NCBI GenBank assembly: GCA_963734575.1
Contig: CAVTHT010000017.1
Coordinates: 331,053 to 395,052 of the forward strand
Reading direction: 5' to 3'
DNA: 64,000 nucleotides
Source of the DNA: CAIWHR01 sp963734575
Lineage (GTDB): Bacteria > Pseudomonadota > Gammaproteobacteria > Burkholderiales > Casimicrobiaceae
The position numbers and the translations under genes were made by a program. Positions 1 to 10,109 of this stretch are shown here, one piece after another (the stretch's first letter is position 1; every line of letters starts with the position of its first letter). The notes under the pieces are model-generated. The model was not told the DNA's origin. It searched no databases and saw only the letters and a list, made by a program, of their open reading frames with translations.

Positions 1-123
1 CCGGGCGGCTATCTGCGCATCCTCAAGTTCGGCTTCCGTCAGGGCGACAACGCGCCGATGGCGCTGGTCGAGCTCGTCGACCGTCCCGCCGGCGAAGCCA
101 CCGAAGAGGGCGCCGCCGCGTAG
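1..123 (+). CDS. rplQ: 50S ribosomal protein L17, C-terminal end (partial)
   Basis: The window opens inside this gene. Forty codons are read up to the TAG at 121-123. The peptide contains GGYLRILKFGFRQGDNAP followed by ALVELVDR, the conserved end of ribosomal protein L17, which binds 23S rRNA in the large subunit. The last residues are an Ala/Glu-rich tail, as is common in proteobacterial L17. In proteobacteria rplQ usually closes the alpha operon behind rpoA, so the rest of that operon should lie just left of the window. A strong terminator follows at once, which fits its place as the last gene. Identity is nearly certain; the start lies outside the window. Confidence 0.95.
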   Translation, partial: PGGYLRILKFGFRQGDNAPMALVELVDRPAGEATEEGAAA

Positions 124-149
124 AACGACGTTTTTCCTTGCCAGCCACG

Positions 150-176
150 ACGGCCCGGGAACCACCGGGCCGTTTT
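150..176 (+). terminator. Rho-independent terminator after rplQ
   Basis: A nine-base-pair GC-rich stem (ACGGCCCGG with CCGGGCCGT) closes a six-base loop and runs straight into TTTT. It sits 27 bases after the rplQ stop and would end the ribosomal alpha operon. Confidence 0.85.
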
Positions 177-301
177 GCTATCGGAGCAGGAATGCGCGCG
201 GTTTCGGACGCCTGCGGGCGCCACGGATCGCTGACATCCGAATTCTCTGGCGAGAGGTCGCCATCGAAACAGCCATTTCGAACCCTTCGCCCGCAACGGC
301 G

Positions 302-1314
302 TTGACGGGCGGGGGCCTGCAGCATCGCGATCTCGTCGTGATTGGCGGATCGGCGGGGGGCAGCGCGGCCCTGCGCGCGCTCGTGTCGCGGCTGCAGCCG
401 GATTTTGCGGCGGCCATCCTGGTCGTGCTCCACACCGGCCCGGAAGCGCCCGCGCCTCCTCGCCGATATCCTCACCGCGGCGGGTCCGTTGCGGGCCGCC
501 TACGCCGCGGACAACGATCCCGTCGTCCCGGGCGAGATCCGGATCGCACCGCCCGATCGGCATCTGCTCGTCGACCGCGGCGTCATGCGCGTGGTCCGCG
601 GGCCGAAGGAGAACCGGAGCCGGCCCGCGATCGACCCATTGTTCCGCTCGGCGGCGTGGGCGTACGGACCGCGGGTGATCGGCGTGCTCATGAGCGGCAT
701 GCTCTACGACGGCACGTCGGGCCTGTGGGGAATTCACACGTGCGGCGGCCTCACGGTCGTGCAGGACCCCGCGGACGCGCAATTCGCGGACATGCCGCAG
801 CACGCCATCGCCAGCCTGCCGGTGGACTTCTGCGTTGCTGCGGATGCGATGGGCGCGCTGCTCGCGACGCCTCACGCGCGACGCCGTCGCCACCACGAAC
901 CGATCGCCGCCACCACCCAACCTGGGCATGGAGGTGCAGATGGCCCGCATGCAGGCGCACGAGATGACCGATCTCGACCGCATCGGCAAGCTGTCGCCGT
1001 ACACCTGTCCGTCCTGCCATGGTGCGCTGTGGCAGGTCGACGACGAACACCTGCTGCGGTTCCGCTGCCACACGGGGCACAGCTTCGCCGGCGAACAGTT
1101 GAGCGAAAGCCAGGCCGACAACGTGGAGGACGCGCTGTTCGCGGCGGCGCGCGCGCTGGAAGAGTCCGCACGCCTGGCGGAAGCTATCGCTACGCGCTCG
1201 CGGCAGGACGACCGGCCGCTCGTCGCCGATGCCTACGAGCGCAAGGCGCGCGACGCCGGCACGAACGCCGATACGATTCGCGCGCTGCTCATGGAAAAGC
1301 GCGCGGCGCGCTGA
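302..1314 (+). CDS. CheB-like protein-glutamate methylesterase (two frameshifts)
   Basis: CheB-type methylesterases hydrolyse glutamyl methyl esters on chemoreceptors. The catalytic triad can be followed across frames: Ser in VIGGSAGG near the start, His in VVLHTG, and Asp in SGMLYDGTSG. The C-terminal third (from about 950) has a CX2C pair (CPSCHG) and a CHTGH motif and ends in a helical tail, an extension found in CheB-like proteins that are not part of a chemotaxis array. No receiver domain precedes the esterase domain. The frame changes near 450 and near 870 (CGACGCCTCACG reads through if one C is removed), each consistent with one extra base. The TTG at 302 is the first plausible start, but a start slightly upstream is possible. 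No chemoreceptor or other che gene is nearby, so a signalling role outside classical chemotaxis is likely. Confidence 0.8.
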
Positions 1315-1326
1315 GCGGACCTCGCG

Positions 1327-4300
1327 TCAGCCGATGTGTGCCGACGCTGGCGGCACGCTCCCGCCGTAGCGAACCTGTCCGGTCACGTCACGTGCGGTCT
1401 CCAGCACCACGGGTGACCCGCCTTCGGGCTGGACCAGCGTACAGATCGCGTCGATCACGAGCTCGCGCCCGTCGCGCGTAGTCTGCCGGATCAGGCCCGA
1501 CCACCGGCGTTGCGCGCGCAGCGTCGCATCGAACGACGGATCGGCGACGCTGCGGCGCGTCGTCAGCAGGAGATCGCTCGTCTGACCGTGCGCTTCCTTG
1601 GCCGTCCATCCATAGAGCGTCGCCGCCGCCTGGTTCCAGTATCGGATCGCGCCGCCGAGCTCGTAGACGACGACCGCGTCGTGCGCCTGCTCGAGGAGCT
1701 CCGACTGCTCGCGCAGCAGCCGTGCCGTGCGCTGCTGCTCGGTGAGATCGTCGAGGGTGAGCAGGAGCAGCGTGCCCTGCGTCACATCGCCGGTCAGGTG
1801 CCGCGCCTCGATGTGCAGCGTGCGCTCGCCGATCTTCGGGAAGTGCGCAGTCAGGTCGTGGGCGATGAACGGGACATGGTCGCGCAGCATGCGCTGCAGG
1901 GCCGCGCCGAGGCCGGCGGTGTTCCACGCGCCATCCGCGAGCTGCAGGAACAGTGCATCTTCCGCATCGCCATTGGCGATGGCGAACGTGTCGTGGAAAG
2001 CGCGGTTGGCCTGCCGCACGCGCAGGTCGGCATCGAGCAGCACCAGTGGCTGACGCACCGTCTGCACGATCGCCTGCGAGTGATCGCGCGCCTTGCGCAG
2101 CTCGATGTTGACCTGTGACAGCTCGACGTTGCGATGCCGCAGCTCCTCGTTGGTCGTCGAGAGCTCTTCGTTCGCCGCCTGCAGCTCTTCCTTGGCCGTC
2201 TCGAGTTCCTCGTTGGTGCTCTGGAACTCCTCGTTCGCGGAGAGCACCTCCTCGTTCGCGGTGCGCAGCTCTTCCTGTGCCGCTTCGTTCGCCTCCATGA
2301 TGGCCTGCAGGTAGGTGCGCGTAGCGTCCACTTCACGCTGCAACTCGTCGCGCTCCTTCAACTCGGGCGAGTTGGGGTCGGGATGGCGTGCCCTCCGCGC
2401 CGTCAGCCGGTGCAGCAATCCGCCCGTGGGTGCCGGCGCCTGCTCCGGCGGCTTGCTTTGCGCCTCGAACAGGATGAGATAGCAGCGTCCCTGCTCGGGA
2501 CGCATGTTGAGCGGCGTCACCTCGATGTCGATCGGCTCGGCGCGCGCGTGCGCACGGCCGATGCCTTCCTTGCGCACGAGCTTGCCGGTATTGCGCGCCT
2601 CGTCGATCGCGCGTGACAGCTCGACCTGCAGCTCGGGCCGCACGAGGCGATTCAGGTTGAGGCTTGCAACGCCCTGCTGGTGCTCGAGGAAGCGCCCGGT
2701 CTGGCCGCGGAACTGGAGGACGTTGAGGCCGTCGTCGATGAGGACGCTGGCAGGTGCGAAACGCGCCAGCAGGAGGTGGTCGGCCTCGCGCTGCAGGTGC
2801 TCGAGGTCGAGCAGCTGCGAGCCCGCGCCGACGCTCGCGCGTGGCCGCTTGAACGCAGTCGGCTCGTCGCGGCGGTCTTGGCCGATCATCCTGCGGCCGG
2901 CACCCGTGCGCCGGTAGATCTTGCGCTTCGCATCGACGAGCTCGAAGAGATCGTTGGCCACGCCCACGGTCTCCGACGGACCGAGCAGCAGGAACCGTTC
3001 CGGGTTCAGCGCGTAGTGGAACAGCCCCATGACGCGCTTCTGCAGTACCGGGTCGAGGTAGATGAGCACGTTTCGGCAGCTCACGAGGGCGAGATTCGAG
3101 AAGGGCGGATCACGGCCGAGGTTGTGGGTCGCGAACACGCACACGTCGCGGATCATCTTCGTGACCTCGTAGCTGCCCGTCGCGCACGACGAAGAAACGC
3201 TGCAGGCGCTCCGGCGAGACGGTCGCCGAGATGTTGTCGAGATAGCAGGCAGCCCGCGCCAGATCGATGGAGCGTGGATTGACGTCGGTGCCGAAGATCT
3301 GGATCGGCGTCGATGGCCGCAGCGCTCCCGAGGTACTCGAACAGCGCGATGGCGATCGAGTAGGCTTCTTCGCCGCGTTGCGCAACCAGGCACCCAGATG
3401 CGCACCGGGTCGCTCGCCGAGCGCATCTGCATGATGCGGGGAAACACGATGGTCGCGAGGCCCTCGAACGTGGCCGGGTCGCGGAAGAAGCTCGTGACCC
3501 GGATCAGGAAATCCTGGTAGAGCCCGTCGAGCTCCGCCGGCGTGTCCTGCAACAACGTCAGGTAGTCGTCCGCGTGCTCGACGCGACGCAGGGCCATGCG
3601 CCGCGTGAGGCGGCGCCGCAGCGTGGTGCGCTTGTAGAGGCTGAAGTCCACGCCGGAGAACGTGCGCAGCATGCGGAAGAGCCGCTTCCAGTGCTCCTCG
3701 GTGAAGGGCCCGTCGGTCGCCGCGGACGCGCCGTTGACGTAAGGGTGCGCTGCGATCCGACCGATCTCGCGCGCGATCTCGGTGGGCGGCAGCGAGAAGT
3801 CCACGAAACCGGAGTTCAGCGCGGCGCGCGGCATCGCGTCGACCTTCGCACTGGAAAGCTCCTGCGCGAAGGTGATGCCTCCCGTCGACTTGATCGCTGC
3901 GATACCCAGCGTGCCATCACTGCCGCCACCCGACAGGATCACGCCGACGGCGCGGCGTCCGCGCCGCTCCGCGAGGGACCGGAACAGATCGTCGATCGGC
4001 ATGTGCGCCTGTGCGCCCGGCTCGCGCGTACCCACCGCAAGGTGCCCGTCGGCGACCACCAAAGTTGTATTGGGCGTGATCACGTACACGGTGTCGCGCT
4101 CGATGCGCTGGCCATCGTGCGCTTCCACGCACGGGCAGCTCGCAGGTATTGCCGAGGATCTCCGCGAGATGGCTGGGATAGGTACGGTCGAGGTGCATCA
4201 CCACCACGAATGCCATGCCCCATCCGCTCTGCAGGTGCGGGAGCATCTCGCTCAGCGCCTCGAGCCCGCCTGCGGAGGCGCCGATGCCGACGACGCATGG

Positions 4301-4399
4301 CCCGTCGGCGTCGGTTGCTGCAGCGAAGTCGTCGGCCAGATCGATGTCGAGCGTTTCCGTGGGGAGGGCCTCGGAAGGCGGTGCGTCGTTGCTGCTCAT
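1327..4399 (-). CDS. CheB-CheR-PAS fusion signalling protein (frameshifted)
   Basis: A protein of about 1,020 residues joins a methylesterase and a methyltransferase. Residues 33-210 are CheB (GIGASAGGLEAL with the catalytic Ser, MHLDR, and ILSGGGSDGTLG with the catalytic Asp). Residues 226-500 are CheR (KRTTLRRRLTRRM, SFFRDPATFE, WVPGCAT for S-adenosylmethionine, FGTDVNPRSI, CRNVLIYLD). A long Glu-rich coiled coil follows (about 686-770), then two PAS domains to the end. No kinase domain is present. Frame changes fall near 4130, 3385, 3310 and 3180, and the motifs stay in order across them. The ATG at 4397-4399 overlaps the stop of the upstream kinase gene as ATGA, so the two are probably translationally coupled. 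Related fusions act in non-chemotaxis regulation with partner histidine kinases; that role here is inferred. Confidence 0.85.
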
Positions 4400-6630
4400 G
4401 ATTCCTCCTGCGGCGTGGCTCGCGCGACGCCGCGTGTGCCGCGGTCGAGCTCGTCGTGGCTCCCCGCTGCCGGCCGCTCGGCCGTCGCCGCGTGGTCGCT
4501 TTCATCGGCCGCGCCGGGTGCCGGGGACCGCGGCAGGCGGGCGAGCACCTCGGTGCCCTTGCCGTCCGGTCCCGGTCCGACGGTGACGGTGCCGCCAAAC
4601 GGTCGCAGGCGCTCGCGCATGTTGATCATCCCTTGCGCGTTGCGCCGCGGTGGCTCGGGCGACAGTCCCTTGCCGTCGTCGAGCACGGTCAGGCGGATTT
4701 CGTCCGGCGTGGAGTGCAGCGCCACCTTGACGTGTCGCGCGTCGGCGTACTTGGCGATGTTCGTCAGCGCTTCCTGGGCGATGCGGAACAACGCGAGCTC
4801 CTGCTCGGGGGCGAGCGGTGGCTGCGGATCCAGGAGTGACGAGTGGACCTCGATCTCGTTGCGATCCCGCCATGCGCGCAGCAGGTCCTCGATCGCGCCG
4901 GCCAGGCCGAGATGCGACAGCGTCACCGGATGGAGGCCGGATGTCACGCGGCGCATCTTTTCCGACGTGCTGGTGAGCGCTTCCAGCGCGCGCTGCTGCC
5001 TGTCGGCGAGCTCCGGGGCGATCTTGCGCAGGCTGGTGAGCACCTTCACCACGTCCACCCAGACGGCGGTGATGGACGCGCCGAGCTCGTCGTGCAGCTC
5101 CATCGCGAGACGCGCACGCTCCTCCTCGGAAACGCGCAGCAGCCATTGCGACAGGTCCGCGATCTGCCCGTCGCGCGCCGCGAGCTCCCGCAGCAGCGCC
5201 TCGTGCTTGGCGCGCAGCGCGAACTCGGCTTCCACGCGTGCGCTGATATCGGTGGCGATGCCGACGATGCCCGCGAGCTCGCCGTCGCGGTCGACGTAGG
5301 GCGCCTTGGTCACCAGCAAAGTGCGCGGTCCCGTGGGGAAGGCAATGGTCTCTTCCACCGTGACCGGCTCCCGCGCCGCCATGACCTTCAGGTCGTGCTC
5401 GCGCATCGCGGCCGCCGCGGCAACGTTGCCGAGGATCTCCTCGTCGGTGTGGCCGATCACGTCCCTGCCGAACGCCGAATTGAGCGCGTTGTTGGCGAGC
5501 CGGTACCTGCCTTCGAAGTCCTTGGCGAAGACGAGCCCCGCGGTGCCTTCGGCCGCAGCGCGCAGCAGCGCGTACGCGCCTTCGCGCGCGTCATGGACAC
5601 GCTTGGGCTGGGTGATGTCATCGACGGTCAGGAGCGTGCGTTGCGGCGCTCCATCGGACCCGAACGCGACGCCCACCTGCACCAGCGCCCAGAACGTGCT
5701 GCGGTCCTTGCGCGTGATCGACTGCTCGATGCGCATCACCTGACGCTCGCCACCGACGAGATCGCGATAGGCGCGCGCGTTGTCGAGCCGGTGCTCGCGC
5801 GGGAGAAGGTCCACCACGGTCGTGTGAGTGAGCTCCTCGGGCGTGAACCCGGTGAGTTCCGCCAGCCGCCGGTTAGCGTGCAGCAGGCGGCCGGTGTGCA
5901 CGTCGCACTCGGCCTGCGCGACGGGCGATGCATCGAAGAGCTCGCGGAACTCGCGTTCACTGCTCGCGAGCTGCGCCTGCGCCGAACGCCGCCGCCGCTC
6001 GTAGCGGCGCATCGCGGCGTAGAGCACCGCGAGGCCGAGCAGGCTTGCCGCGTTGGAAAGCAGCAGGAAGATGATGCCGTAGCGGCCGCGTCGGTCGACG
6101 TCGGCCTGCCGCTCCTGCAGCATGCGCTCCTCTTCGTTGCGCATGCCTTCGAGCCCGACGCGCACGCGGTCCATGAGCTGCTTGCCGCGGTTGAGCTCTT
6201 CGAGCAGGGCCTCGGATCCAGGCGACTCGCGCCACGCGCGCATCGTGGACGACAGCTGTTGCAGGCGTTGATCGACCAGCGGCTGGAGCAACTGCAACGC
6301 CTGCTGCTGCGCAGGATTGTCCGCGGTCAGGCGCTTGAGCGTGCCGAAGTAGTAGGCCTGGCGGGCGACGGCGTTGACGTAGGGCTCCAGGAAATGCGGC
6401 TGGCCGGAGAGGAGAAAGCCGCGCTGGCCCGTCTCGGCGTCCACCACGGTGAGTTGCAGGATTTCGAGGGTGCGTTGCACCTGCAGCGTGTGCTCGACCT
6501 GCCGCACGGAGCGGCCGAGCTCGATGCTCGCGATGACCAGCGCAGCCGACGCCAGTGCCGTGAGCGCCAGGCACAGGACGAAAAGCAGGGTCAGCGGAAG
6601 CGGGAAACGGCTTGGACGCGGTTCGGACAT
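4396..6630 (-). CDS. CHASE3-PAS-PAS sensor histidine kinase (HisKA_3 type)
   Basis: An intact 744-residue membrane kinase. A first membrane helix lies at about 12-36. A CHASE3 sensory domain follows, recognisable from ETGQRGFLLSG, then a second helix at about 185-207. Two PAS domains occupy about 223-337 and 357-470. The phosphoacceptor region, LAMELHDELGASITA (His near 512), is of the NarX/DesK HisKA_3 type, and the HATPase domain ends the protein (VLDDGKGL). The ATG at 6630 (MSEPRPSRF) is chosen because it immediately precedes the first membrane helix; the frame stays open further upstream but gives no membrane or domain sequence. Its stop overlaps the start of the CheB-CheR fusion. A HisKA_3 kinase normally phosphorylates a LuxR/NarL-family regulator, and none is encoded alongside. 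Confidence 0.9.
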   Translation of the reverse strand: MSEPRPSRFPLPLTLLFVLCLALTALASAALVIASIELGRSVRQVEHTLQVQRTLEILQLTVVDAETGQRGFLLSGQPHFLEPYVNAVARQAYYFGTLKRLTADNPAQQQALQLLQPLVDQRLQQLSSTMRAWRESPGSEALLEELNRGKQLMDRVRVGLEGMRNEEERMLQERQADVDRRGRYGIIFLLLSNAASLLGLAVLYAAMRRYERRRRSAQAQLASSEREFRELFDASPVAQAECDVHTGRLLHANRRLAELTGFTPEELTHTTVVDLLPREHRLDNARAYRDLVGGERQVMRIEQSITRKDRSTFWALVQVGVAFGSDGAPQRTLLTVDDITQPKRVHDAREGAYALLRAAAEGTAGLVFAKDFEGRYRLANNALNSAFGRDVIGHTDEEILGNVAAAAAMREHDLKVMAAREPVTVEETIAFPTGPRTLLVTKAPYVDRDGELAGIVGIATDISARVEAEFALRAKHEALLRELAARDGQIADLSQWLLRVSEEERARLAMELHDELGASITAVWVDVVKVLTSLRKIAPELADRQQRALEALTSTSEKMRRVTSGLHPVTLSHLGLAGAIEDLLRAWRDRNEIEVHSSLLDPQPPLAPEQELALFRIAQEALTNIAKYADARHVKVALHSTPDEIRLTVLDDGKGLSPEPPRRNAQGMINMRERLRPFGGTVTVGPGPDGKGTEVLARLPRSPAPGAADESDHAATAERPAAGSHDELDRGTRGVARATPQEES

Positions 6631-6886
6631 GAAAGATGCCGGCGACTTGGGGCCCGGTCGCGACCGTCCATGCTGCGGCGCCATGAATGTAAGGCCTTCG
6701 GTTGGGGTCCGCAACGGTGGCGATGCATCCACGACGTACAGCGCCGGGCGCGAGACATGCCCGGTCGCGGTACAGATTCGGCGAAGCGTGGTAAATGTTG
6801 CACGGCGCGCGGGAATTTCGAGGGGCCGGACCGCCTTGCCGCAATCGGCATCGGGATGGCACACGAAATGCACCGGCACCGACACC

Positions 6887-9673
6887 ATGGCGCTCGACCT
6901 CTACCGCAGGAAACGCAACTTCAAGATCACTCCGGAGCCGGAAGGCCGCGTGCGCAAGGGCACGAGCACGGCCCTCATGTTCGTGATCCAGAAGCACCGC
7001 GCGAGTCACCTTCATTACGACTTCCGGCTCGAGCTCGATGGCGTGCTGCTGAGCTGGGCCGTGCCCAAGGGCCCGAGTCTCGATCCCGCGGACAAGCGCC
7101 TCGCGATGCATGTCGAGGATCATCCGATCGAGTACGCGGAATTCGAAGGCATCATCCCGCCGAAGCAATACGGTGGCGGCACCGTGCTCCTGTGGGACCG
7201 CGGCATGTGGGTGCCGGAAGGCGATCCGCGCGAGGGTACCGCAAGGGCAAGATCCGGTTCCGGCTCGAAGGCGAGAAGCTCAGGGGCGAATGGACCCTGG
7301 TGCGGGCGTGGGGCGGCAAGGACCGTGAGGACAAGTCGTGGTTCCTGATCAAGATCGCCGACGAGCACGCGCGCAGCGGCGTGCCCACGTCGTGGACGAA
7401 TTGCCGCGCAGCGTGGCGAGCGGGCGCGACCTCGACGAGATCGCCGCCGCGCCCGATCGCGTGTGGCATTCGAATCGGAGTGTCGCGGACAACGTGCCGG
7501 GAGGCGACATCAAACGCCGCAAGCCGTCTTTTGCGTTGGCGAAGGTCCCGGGCGCGCGCAAGGCGCCGCTGCCGGACATGGTGTCGCCCCAGCTCGCCAC
7601 GCTGGCGAAGGCGCCCCCGGCAGGCGACGCCTGGGTGCACGAGATCAAGTACGACGGCTACCGGATGGTGTGCCGCGTGGCGAAGGGCGGGGCGCAGATG
7701 TTCTCGCGCAACGGCAAGGAATGGACGCGCAGTTCGCCGCGGTCGCGCGGCTGCTCGCGCGACTTCCGGTACGCGACGCATGGCTCGACGGCGAGGTCGT
7801 CGTGATGCAGGACGACGGCCGCACGAGCTTCCAGGCCTTGCAGAACGCGCTCTCCGCCGGCGATGCGAGCCACATGGCGTTCTGGCTGTTCGACCTCATG
7901 TACCTCGACGGTTACGATCTCTCCGCGCGTGCCGCTCGTCGAGCGCAAGCGCCTGCTGAAGCAGCTGCTCGAAGGCCAGCCGGCGATGCTGCGCTATTCC
8001 GAGCACCTCGAGAGCCCGGGTGAGGACGTCTACGCGCAGGCGTGCAGGCTCGGACTCGAAGGCATCGTCTCCAAGCGGCGCGACGCGCCGTACCAGAACC
8101 GCCGCGGCACGGATTGGCTGAAGGTGAAATGCGCGCTGCGCCAGGAGATGGTGATCGGCGGCTACACCGATCCCGGCGGCTCGCGGATGGGCTTCGGCGC
8201 GCTGCTGCTCGGCGTGCACGATGCCGAGGGCAACCTGCGCTACTGCGGCAAGGTCGGGACGGGCTTCAATGACGCGCTGCTGCGCAGCCTCGCGCCGAAG
8301 CTCAGGAAGATGGAACAGGACACGCCGCCGTTCGTGAATCCGCCGCGCGGCTACGAGGCGAAAGGCGCGCACTGGATCCGGCCGACGCTCGTCGGCGAAG
8401 TGGCGTTCACGGAGTGGACCCGCGATGGCACGGTGCGCCACCCGTCGTTCCAGGGCTTGCGCGCGGACAAGAAGGCGGCCGACGTCGTGCTGGAGAAGCC
8501 CGTCGACGCCAGCGAGGTGATCGCAGCGAAGCCCGCCCGTGCGGGCGCCGGCCGGCGCACATCGGCGCAGGCCGTTGCACCCGCGGCCACGCCACCTGCA
8601 ACGCCGCAACCGCGTGCGAAGGCGTCACGTTCCACGAGCGCAAAGACGAGGAAGACCACAGCCGCCGCCGGGAAGGCGCCGGATGATCCGCCGGCGCCGT
8701 GGTTCGCGCGGGTGCGGAAGCACGCACCACGACGCGGCGAAGCGGCGCGGCGCAATCGACCGACGGTCAGGTCGCCGGGATCGCGATCTCCAATCCGGCC
8801 AAGGTCCTGTATCCCGAAGCCGGCTACACCAAGCTCGATCTTGCGCACTATTACGAGGCCGTCGGCGAGCGCCTGGTCACCGAGTTGCGTGATCGGCCGC
8901 TGACCCTCGTGCGCTGCCCGAACGGCTGGGGCAAGCACTGCTTCTATCAGAAGCACGTCAAGCCCGGCACGCCGGACGTGGTCGAGCAGGTTCCCATCCG
9001 CGAGGGCGGCGCAACCAGCACGTACATGATGGCCAACTCGGTGCCGGCGGTGGTTGCGCTGTTGCAGATGGGGGTGCTCGAGTTTCATCCATGGGGATCG
9101 CGCCGCCCGGATCTGGCGCGACCGGACCGGATGATCTTCGACTTCGATCCGGACGAGGACCTCGAGTGGACCGCCCTCGTCGAAGCGGTGGAGCTGCTGC
9201 GCACGCTGCTCGATCAGGTGGGCCTGCGCGGCTTCCTCAAGACCACCGGTGGCAAGGGGCTGCATGTCGTCGTGCCGATCCGGCCCGCGTACGACTGGGA
9301 CGTGGTGAAGGCCTTCACCAAGGCCGTCGCGGACCTGCTGGTCGATGCGTCGCCCGAGCGGTTCACGTCGAAGCTCGCCAAGGTGCGCCGCGGCGGCAAG
9401 ATCTTCGTCGATTACCTGCGCAACGCCGAAGGTGCGACCGCAGTCGCCGCGTATTCGGTGCGCGCCAAGGCCAATGCGCCCGTATCGACGCCGATCGCGT
9501 GGGAGGAGTTGCGCGATGACGTGCGCTTCGACCATTTCAACATCCGCAACGTGCCGGCGCGACTGCGTGCCATGCGCCGCGATCCGTGGCGCGCTTTCGC
9601 AGACGCGAGCGATCAGGAGCTGACCGCGGCGATGCTGCAGCAGGTGGGCATGCGGGCACCGGGCCGGCGTTGA
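6887..9673 (+). CDS. ligD: DNA ligase D, phosphoesterase-ligase-polymerase (frameshifted)
   Basis: LigD repairs double-strand breaks by bacterial non-homologous end joining. All three modules are visible. An N-terminal 3'-phosphoesterase covers about residues 20-150 (HLHYDFRLELDG, VEDHPIEYAEFEG). The ATP-dependent ligase core has the adenylation lysine in EIKYDGYR (near 254) and then WLDGEVVV and EGIVSKRRDAPY. A C-terminal primase/polymerase module (about 630-910) contains FDFDPDEDLEW, KTTGGKGLHVVVP and FVDYLRN. An Ala/Lys-rich linker separates ligase and polymerase. The frame changes about five times (near 7240, 7380, 7725, 7925 and 8690), always without loss of conserved sequence. The ATG at 6887 gives the typical LDLYRRKRNF start. 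The gene diverges from the kinase across a 256-base gap. No ku gene, its usual partner, is in this window. Confidence 0.92.
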
Positions 9674-9877
9674 AAGGCTGCATGTCCGGCGCGCCCTGTC
9701 AAGTGCAGCCCCGCCTGACGAAACGGCGCGCCGCGTCGGCCCCGACAGGCATTTATTTCCGGTTTCCCTACAAACTTTTGCGCCAAACGAGTAGCGCATC
9801 GCCTGTCGCGCCTGACGGTGCGTCTCCCGGCGCCAGCATAACAATGCCATCACGCTTGACACGATGCGGAGGACGCG

Positions 9878-10054
9878 ATGGTGTCGATCTGGTGGATGTT
9901 GGTGGCCTTCATTGCCGGAGGCTACGCAGGTGCAATTTTGGTGGGGCTGATGAGCATGGCAGCCCGCAACGAGGAGCGGCGGCCGGCAACGGTGCGCACG
10001 CTGTACAACGCGCGGGGGAAGCTCCGCGCCGGCGCCGCCATGCGACGCCGGTGA
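9878..10054 (+). CDS. Small single-pass membrane protein (58 aa)
   Basis: A short gene with a good ribosome-binding site (GCGGAGG, about seven bases before ATG). It encodes one hydrophobic helix (residues 4-28, rich in Gly and Ala, IAGGYAGAILVGLM) and a basic tail with several Arg. The pattern of a Gly-containing membrane helix and a short charged tail resembles small DUF3789-type proteins, but that likeness is weak and no function can be given. It stands alone between ligD and a convergent kinase gene. Confidence 0.55.
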   Translation: MVSIWWMLVAFIAGGYAGAILVGLMSMAARNEERRPATVRTLYNARGKLRAGAAMRRR

Positions 10055-10109
10055 GCGCACATTGATCATGGGCATGCAACGCGATCGCCGCGGCGATTAG
10101 TCCGCGACG

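Noticed and set aside
4843..7959. A plus-strand open frame of over 1,000 codons
   Set aside because: It is antisense to the intact CHASE3 kinase and runs on into ligD; its translation has no domain and is rich in Arg, His and Leu, as expected of a GC-rich shadow frame.
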